Assembly (NCBI RefSeq): GCF_037975245.1
Contig: NC_092570.1
Coordinates: forward strand, 7,563,001-7,627,000
From: Apostichopus japonicus
Lineage: Eukaryota > Echinodermata > Holothuroidea > Aspidochirotida > Stichopodidae
Direction of reading: 5' to 3'
Length of the DNA: 64,000 nucleotides
This document shows positions 58,601-64,000 of this stretch, in pieces. The notes below the pieces were generated by a model. The model worked only from the letters and a program-made list of their open reading frames with translations. It was not told where the DNA came from and did no database searches. The translations under genes were made by a program, and so were the position numbers. How positions within the stretch are numbered: position 1 is the first letter of the stretch; the number at the start of each line of letters is the position of its first letter.

Positions 58601-61600
58601 GCAAATCATAATATTTAGTTATATTTTTTTTGTGTATCTTACTGTGATATGATTCCTTCAACCCTTGTAGTTCTGCAGTCAGGTCCATACATTAGTACAG
58701 TACACAACATGCAGTGTGGGAAATAACCATTAGAGGGTGCGCCACAATTTGCTCAATTTGCAAGAGCGTCCTCCCTTCACGCTAAGTACCATTGACAGGA
58801 AACGATTTTCTCCACGGTGTGCATAAAGGTGGGATCCACGTAAAAGTGAGGAGGCCTTGCCTTCATATTACAAGGCTGTTCATCTTGAAACTTTTACTTT
58901 TACTTTTTAAGAAAGGCCATCTTGGAGGGTGACAGCAGGACAAAGAGGAATGGAATCAAGGAAAAATGACAAAGGAACCTAAGACAAAAAGTTATTCTAG
59001 CTCAGTTTGTAAACCCAACGTTTGGTTCCTGTGCAAAAGGCACATTACAATTTCTTTGCAAAGTGTAAACCATTTTGCTTTGAGTTGTATCTTAAACTTA
59101 TTGAAAGATTCTTATTCGTATATGTTTGCTCATTTCATTATATTAAAAAATTTTTTTTGGTTTTCTTTTCATAGTAATGATTTCTTACAAGCATAACATG
59201 CCTGATCCTGGTCAAGAGACATCTCCTCTTACTATCGTAACAGCATTGGTCGACAGGTTAGGTATGATAAAGCTTTCTCTTTTTATGATAGAGGAATGAA
59301 GGAGGGGGGGAATAGAGTAGTGGAAGGGGGAGGAGTATATAATCCCTGTCTCTGAAAAAAGGAAGCTGTTTATCTTTCCTTGAGCAACTTTTTGATTCAG
59401 CTTCGTCTTCTACATTACATGTGTAATGATATTGAAAAGTCTTTGTTAGTGCGTAGAAAAAGAACTTTTATTTTTTTTTTAATTAGATATCTTTCACACA
59501 TTCTCCAATTTTCAGTGATGTAGTTTATTAATGTGCCTAGCTACCTGACATGAATTTCCAAGATTTTACAGATGCCTCGAAATGTCAGTGATCAAGAGTA
59601 AATTGTTGAGTTGTTTATGAAGTTCATGCTCTAACACCTATTGTAGAAGACGGAAACTATTGTCGTATTTTTGAGCTACGGTTTAAATTCTTGGCTGAGA
59701 GTGTCATTAGCGTGACATTCTGCCAAGTTTGCATACTCCCTCATTATTGAGTTCTATCTTGGTGAGCGTGGTGGCCAATTGTCTAAGGCGTCGGACTCGT
59801 GATCCAAGGATTGCTGGTTCGATTCCTGCCTCGTTCATTACGTTGTGTCCTTGGGCAAGATGCTTTATCTAAATTGCCTCTCTCCACCCAGGGGTTAAAT
59901 GGATACCTGTGAGGTAACTTGTCATAGGGCGCAGTATGTAACTGCTGCCGACTGGAGGGATTGTCTCTGGGACAGGTTATCATTGACCAGGGGTAATATA
60001 ACATCTGTGAAGCGCTTTGAGACCTATCGCTGGTATAAAGCGATATATAGAAAGGAAATATTAATATTATTTCATTATTATTATTATGTGTAATGTTCTA
60101 CTTTTTTTCTTTTTTAAATACTAACCAATTTAAGAAGGAATTTATCTTTATGTATTTTACCTCAAAAAAGAAGAAAATAGAAAATAAAGAAAGCTTAAAT
60201 TATTTTGATGTTTTGTCTCTAATCAGATTAGCAGAAATAATATTTTCCACAGAGAAATTTCTTCTCCTCTAGATTTGCACACAAAGATTGTCGGAGTGGA
60301 GCATGACCTCAAATTGACCGGCAATGTCACCTGGGTTGGCACCTCCTCCATAGAAGTAGCAATGTCTGTAAAAATGGTAATCGTCTTCCCGGGCTTTTCC
60401 TATTTTTACTTTTCAGTGGAAGGGAAGGTGTGTGGGGGAGGGGGTGAGGGGGAGGGTGGTGGAAGGTGGGGTTTATTTAGATGGGGATTGCTCTACTAAG
60501 GATGCTAAAATAAAGGCAAGAAGAGACAGATGTCTGACGAGTACTTCTCAGTCCTGGTGATCGTCAAATTATAAAGTGATGGTTATTCTTAGCTGTGATA
60601 TCAACTGTATTCCTCTGCTGATAATGAACCTCCCAAGCATTGTGTATGTTTACCTCTACCAGGAAGTCACCGTCATTATTATAAATAGCTTTGAAAACCG
60701 TCTCAAAAAAGGAGTAGCTCTTCCTGGCTGACTGTGTTACGTAGATGACGAACCACTGTTATTCATCGCAGAGTAGGTTTCTCGCTGTGAGTTGAGACTA
60801 TGGAAAAATGTGTCACAAGTTCAACTTATATGTCTGATGTAACTATTTCATTATTGAAATACATGTTTGCTTGTTTTCTTGATATCTCCTTAGCTCAAGG
60901 ATGGCTCAGAAGAAGAAATTGTTTCCACGACGTTTGTCAACGTCGCCAGAGATTCTGGTAATTCAAGGTAAGAACGATTGCTTCGAGCGTTCTTATCATC
61001 AATCGGTCAAAGGCATTGAAGACTCGCCCCAAACCGTGTGCCACGCTCTGAAAAAGTTAACTTCATGTTGCTTGCAAATGACGTTTCTTCTTGTCGCTAC
61101 AAAATGTAGACAGTAATGAAACGTGATACCTTGTTATCTTTTATCTACACCTGAGATGTCCACGCTGCTATGTGCACTGTGTTGTGGGTATTGACCGTAG
61201 CTGTATGTATTGACTGTACAATAGTGTCTAATTACCGACGGTAGCAAGCTGTGTGTGTATTTTCTGGGATGGATGGTGGTGTCTTACACTTCCGTTACAC
61301 CTCATTCCAAACTTGGTCATATTACCAGCATGAGACGTTTCTTTGTGCGCAAGTCTTCACACCCTTTAATAGTCCGAAAAAGAGAGATGAAGATAAATAA
61401 AAATGTATTTTAAAACACGGCTCAAGTTGAACATACATGCACTAACATATATTTTTGATCGTCACAAAGACCCATTTTGAAAAATAGGCACAATTTCAGT
61501 CTCCCGGCAGACCAATATATATTATTCCTCGCACAAAGGGGACAATCCAATCGTATGGTAACAAAAGCCTTACATGATTTTTATAAGAATGTACACTCAC

Positions 61601-64000
61601 TCGAGGAGGGCTCACTCGAGTGAGTATTTGATTTTTACTCACTCAATTCATTTGTTTATTTACAGGGCAGGTATATGTCACCCCTTAAAGGCCACGACAC
61701 CACTGGAAGAATCCATCATCAGTGAGGGAGAACAGAAGAAGTTACTACGGCAACAGCGAACTAGGGATTCACTGTTAAAGAACGCACCTACAGCTGAAGA
61801 GAGGGAATTGGTACACAGTATATTTGTGGATACTCTAGACCCGGGGTAAGCTTTGGCTAGCGGGATATGGGCCGCTTACAATTATCTAAGACTGTCTTAG
61901 AACTTAGCATCTACCCCTTGGTTCACTACAGTGGTGCACTATGGGTACTGCTGCTGCACTTTAAACTTCAGCCTGCAGACTATCAGCAGTGTTATATATT
62001 ATTCAAATGTTGAAGTTCATGAATAACCATAAGCAATACAGGAAACAGTGATGCAACCAGACGAACATCATGTGACAATCTCTGGTCCACACCTAAAATT
62101 TATAATTGGCCAAAATTCATATACCAGCTGTCAAACTGAAATATTCCATATTTATTAAGCTGTCTGTTCATTGGTCTGTTTATTAAATGGGTTCTCAGTA
62201 TGTTTTCGTTTCGGTTATACTCTGAAAAAGGGCCATGCTAAGATCCAAACGTCAAGTCCTTTAACTTTTCATAAATTTACCCGTTCAGGCTTTCTGCAGT
62301 ACATAAACAGTCTGTTAACAGTTTTTGTATTTAATCTCACTTTAAAAATTTAAAACTTGTATGGATATTGATTTAATTTCGCTAATTTTACCAGAATTCG
62401 AAATCGAGAGTTTTTGCGCTTTGCAAAGTGACGGACGGTTTACATGTAATAATGTTCAAGTGCACAGTGTTTCACATTTTCCATTTTATATCAAGTGCTT
62501 TAATATTGTGCTCTGCTAGGCTAGGATAAATTTGAACGAAATGTGTGAAACCTTCATCGTGTTCCTTCAAGTATGTTGCCAGGTACTTAAAATGTTGCCA
62601 GATGCCTACATATATCAGCTGAGTGAATAAGAAAGAATACTGACCTTTGCATATATCCATGGGTAACAGTAGAGATGGAGAACGACATGAACCGAAACGT
62701 TATTATACCAATCTCTGATTTATTCAATCTCAGAGTCTCGTCTTTCTCTGTGAGACGAATGCCGCCTAACTCGGTTTGGATGGAATCGACCAAACTCAAG
62801 AATGCTCTGCTATGTTTTCCTCAGGTAGTATTCATACTTTTTCATTTGGGTATGAAATTGAGTGACATGCAATTTATTCATCGTAAAACCAATCTTTTTA
62901 CACAGATCACTGATTCTGCCTTTTGGATTTGCAAAGGTGGAAAATGATTCCCCACAGAAAGGATCCCCTTTGAAGTGAGGCTTGCACCGACAGTTTTATT
63001 TGTTTGTTTTTTGTCACTGCTCAGCCATCAAAATAGCACCCTAATCAGCCTGTAGAACCCCACTTGGTCTTTTGTGCAATACTTTACTATTTAAAGTACC
63101 CTGTGGCCCTTCACTCATTGTTTGACCCTGGCAGTGTAAACCTATGAATGAAAGCATTGTCTCATGCCAGTTATTGTTCGCGGTATGAAAAGGAAAAATT
63201 CTTTGATTGTGATTGAAAAAGAAAAGAAAATGACGTTAACAACTAGAAATCATGCCTCAATCTAAGCTTCCTGTTTCTAGGAACTACCATGAAACTATCA
63301 TTCGTGACAGGACTGCAAAATAATTTGTTCTTCTTAGTCATCAGAATGAAAATTGGAAATATATAATGACCCAAGTTTAATGTATACCTTGGTACATCTA
63401 TTATGAAGATTCGATAGGCCTTAGTCTTGTGTTGCTATGTTTTTTCTCTCTCAAAAAAATATATATATATATCAAATAGATCTTTCTTGGGGTACCGCAT
63501 GTGTCAGGCAACAAACTGATTATAATTTGTTTGCGTTCAACTCTTTACATGGTGGGGTGAGGGTGGGGGGGGGGGCTGGGGATGTTACCATGGGAAGACA
63601 AAAACATCATCTTTTCCTGGACTGAATAGCTTCCAGCTCTTCCACAAGTATCTATTTTGGAAAGAATTAATATTTTTTATGTTCTGAAAAATGAGGTAGT
63701 CTTCTTTTCAAAGAGTCAGTGTTGATATTTTTTAAAATGTCATATTCTTTCTTCACAGGAGAGAAACATTCACAACAAAATATTTGGTGGTTACTTAATG
63801 AGGCAAGCAACAGAAATAGCCTATACAAATGCTGTCTTATTTTGGTAAGATTTGTTCCTCTTTCTTTTTTTCTATTTTTTTATTTTTTTGCTATTTCAAG
63901 TTCTGAAAAGGTAAAATCCTACTTGTATTGTCATCGTGCAAATGGTTTAAATGCCGACTTATCGGGAAAAACATGTAAGGCGAGAGAGAGAGAGACATGA
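52664..64000 (+). CDS. ACOT9: Acyl-CoA thioesterase 9, mitochondrial (5' ten exons)
   Basis: Hydrolyses acyl-CoA to free acid and CoA in mitochondria. Exons: 52664-52689, 55642-55718, 56341-56386, 57716-57909, 59175-59261, 60273-60376, 60894-60967, 61666-61845, 62734-62824, 63759-63844. All introns are GT-AG and phases agree, giving 321 codons plus two bases. The N-terminus (about residues 1-35) is rich in R, S and T without acidic residues until near its end, as in a mitochondrial presequence. Then REKIKSIVSASQTWR, DSYSEAVIPLS and RIGRLLEDLDTMG open the first hotdog domain. SPLTIVTALVDR, GNVTWVGTSSIEVAMSVKM, TTFVNVARDS and AEERELVHSIFVDTLDP follow. VWMESTKLKN and ERNIHNKIFGGYLMRQATEIAY start the second hotdog domain. 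This order matches vertebrate ACOT9 (about 440 residues), so roughly 110 residues lie beyond the window. Exon 1 is the least certain. Confidence 0.93.
52690..55152. other. ACOT9 intron 1, left part
   Basis: AT-rich, no gene. A short palindromic TATACTATAGACTATAGTATA word lies near 53040. G tract near 53419. Confidence 0.5.
55153..55544 (+). mobile_element. CATAGGCGTAGG-family element in ACOT9 intron 1
   Basis: CATAGGCGTAGGAG and CTCCTACGCCTATG termini, 392 bp, same family as 7604 and 23159. TGATTATA occurs directly after it (55545-55552) and 5 bp before it (55140-55147), an 8-bp duplication separated by an extra TATAC. Confidence 0.85.
55642..55718 (+). CDS. ACOT9: ACOT9 exon 2 (presequence)
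   Basis: After acceptor ATGGTAG. Read in the phase set by exon 1 it gives SNYPVLCLSHKCFSSTATRL, typical of a presequence, and ends at donor GTGAGT. The alternative frame (GQTTQSFVCPTS...) does not fit the phase of exon 3. Confidence 0.7.
56341..56386 (+). CDS. ACOT9: ACOT9 exon 3
   Basis: After TCTATTACAG; encodes REKIKSIVSASQTWR, matching the conserved VREKLxxIVGAS block of ACOT9. Donor GTATGG. Confidence 0.9.
56387..57715. other. ACOT9 intron 3
   Basis: Holds a possible old TIR element at about 56790-57008 (CAGTGGCGTAACCAGA / TCTAGTTACGCCTATC, imperfect) and a GC-rich repeat-like patch near 57380-57440 (AGGGCCCTTGTAACAGGGCCC). Open frames here are intronic and not coding. Confidence 0.45.
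57716..57909 (+). CDS. ACOT9: ACOT9 exon 4
   Basis: After AATTTTAG; includes MQDSYSEAVIPLSDPLIREK and FGR/IGRLLEDLDTMG-type sequence at the start of hotdog domain 1. Donor G|GTAAAA. Confidence 0.95.
58325..58480 (+). mobile_element. Degenerate SINE copy in ACOT9 intron 4
   Basis: Aligns loosely with the 59765 SINE: GATTGCAGGTTTAAGG in place of the B box, then TGTGTCCT...AGTGCTTTATCTCAGCGACCTC and CACCCAGG-like words. Clearly older and partly deleted. Confidence 0.6.
59175..59261 (+). CDS. ACOT9: ACOT9 exon 5
   Basis: After TTTTCATAG; encodes VMISYKHNMPDP then SPLTIVTALVDRL. The donor GTATGA at 59262 is chosen over GTTAGG at 59257 because only it keeps phase with exon 6 (VDRLD, as in the family). 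Confidence 0.93.
59762..60090 (+). mobile_element. tRNA-derived SINE in ACOT9 intron 5
   Basis: A box TGGCCAATTGTCTAAGGCG, B box GGTTCGATTCC at 59816-59826, then a conserved-type body (TTGTGTCCTTGGGCAAGATG, CTGTGAAGCGCTTTGAGAC) and an ATT-rich tail. It is in the same orientation as the gene. Confidence 0.9.
60273..60376 (+). CDS. ACOT9: ACOT9 exon 6
   Basis: After TCCTCTAG; encodes LHTKIVGVEHDLKLTGNVTW and SSIEVAMSVKM. Donor GTAATC, phase 0. Confidence 0.95.
60894..60967 (+). CDS. ACOT9: ACOT9 exon 7
   Basis: After ATCTCCTTAG; encodes LKDGSEEEIVSTTFVNVARD. Donor GTAAGA. Confidence 0.95.
61014..61191 (+). repeat. Dispersed repeat, copy 2 (partner 1035-1216)
   Basis: See the partner at 1035. 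It lies in ACOT9 intron 7, starts 46 bp after the exon 7 donor, and ends in TGTTGTGGGTAT. Confidence 0.75.
61666..61845 (+). CDS. ACOT9: ACOT9 exon 8
   Basis: After TTTATTTACAG; encodes AGICHPLKATTPLEE, GEQKKLLRQQRTRDSLLKNA and AEERELVHSIFVDTLDP, the linker between hotdog domains. Donor GTAAGC. Confidence 0.95.
62734..62824 (+). CDS. ACOT9: ACOT9 exon 9
   Basis: After TTCAATCTCAG; encodes SSFSVRRMPPNSVWMESTKL then KNALLCFPQ. Donor GTAGTA, phase 0. Confidence 0.95.
63759..63844 (+). CDS. ACOT9: ACOT9 exon 10
   Basis: After TTCTTCACAG; encodes ERNIHNKIFGGYLMRQATEI, the FGG-containing active-site region of hotdog domain 2. Donor GTAAGA. Two bases carry over to an exon beyond the window. Confidence 0.95.

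Overview
This window looks like nuclear DNA from a marine invertebrate, probably a deuterostome. The reasons are one clearly split eukaryotic gene with GT-AG introns, tRNA-derived SINEs, a LINE 3' fragment, and a dense layer of small inverted-repeat DNA transposons in AT-rich unique sequence. An echinoderm, perhaps a sea cucumber, is my best guess, but nothing in the window proves it. There is no bacterial-style gene organisation.

The only gene I identify with confidence is ACOT9 (mitochondrial acyl-CoA thioesterase 9) on the + strand from 52664 to beyond the right edge. Ten exons can be placed (26, 77, 46, 194, 87, 104, 74, 180, 91 and 86 nt). Their splice phases agree throughout, giving 321 codons plus two bases. 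The 3' part lies outside the window.

At the left edge (1-830), and again at 6400-6806, the minus strand encodes a protein built from 31-residue repeats with the pattern PVTQPA / YMPRV / SENG. I do not recognise the family. The left block is open for 195 codons but is frame-shifted at both ends, so it is either a decaying gene or a pseudogene array.

Most of the rest is mobile or repetitive DNA. (a) hAT-like elements with 8-bp target duplications lie at 6943-7338, 12748-13179, 23159-24201 (holding 23512-23907), 24730-26945, 26996-27635, 45607-46446 and 49579-49956. (b) Two CAGGCGCGTATCCAGG-ended elements with 5-bp duplications lie at 12492-14021 and 48890-51088. (c) A 1.2-kb fold-back with 52-bp tandem repeats in both arms (51226-52421) sits about 240 bp upstream of the ACOT9 start codon. 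(d) A satellite of about 180 bp occurs in opposite orientations at 8858-9290 and 14410-15690, the second array interrupted by a SINE. (e) Paired dispersed repeats occur at 18811/36057, 19412/39842, 22646/48141 and 1035/61014. (f) Small perfect palindromes occur, one of which (2300-2335) is visibly an insertion with a 7-bp duplication. Long stretches (9300-12480, 15700-17800, 28000-33000, 37310-39840, 46450-48140) hold nothing I can assign.

The most interesting structural signal is that elements with different terminal repeats share one internal GC-rich module of about 100 bp, around GCGCCACCA / GGTTGGCGCG. It is found eight or nine times in the window.
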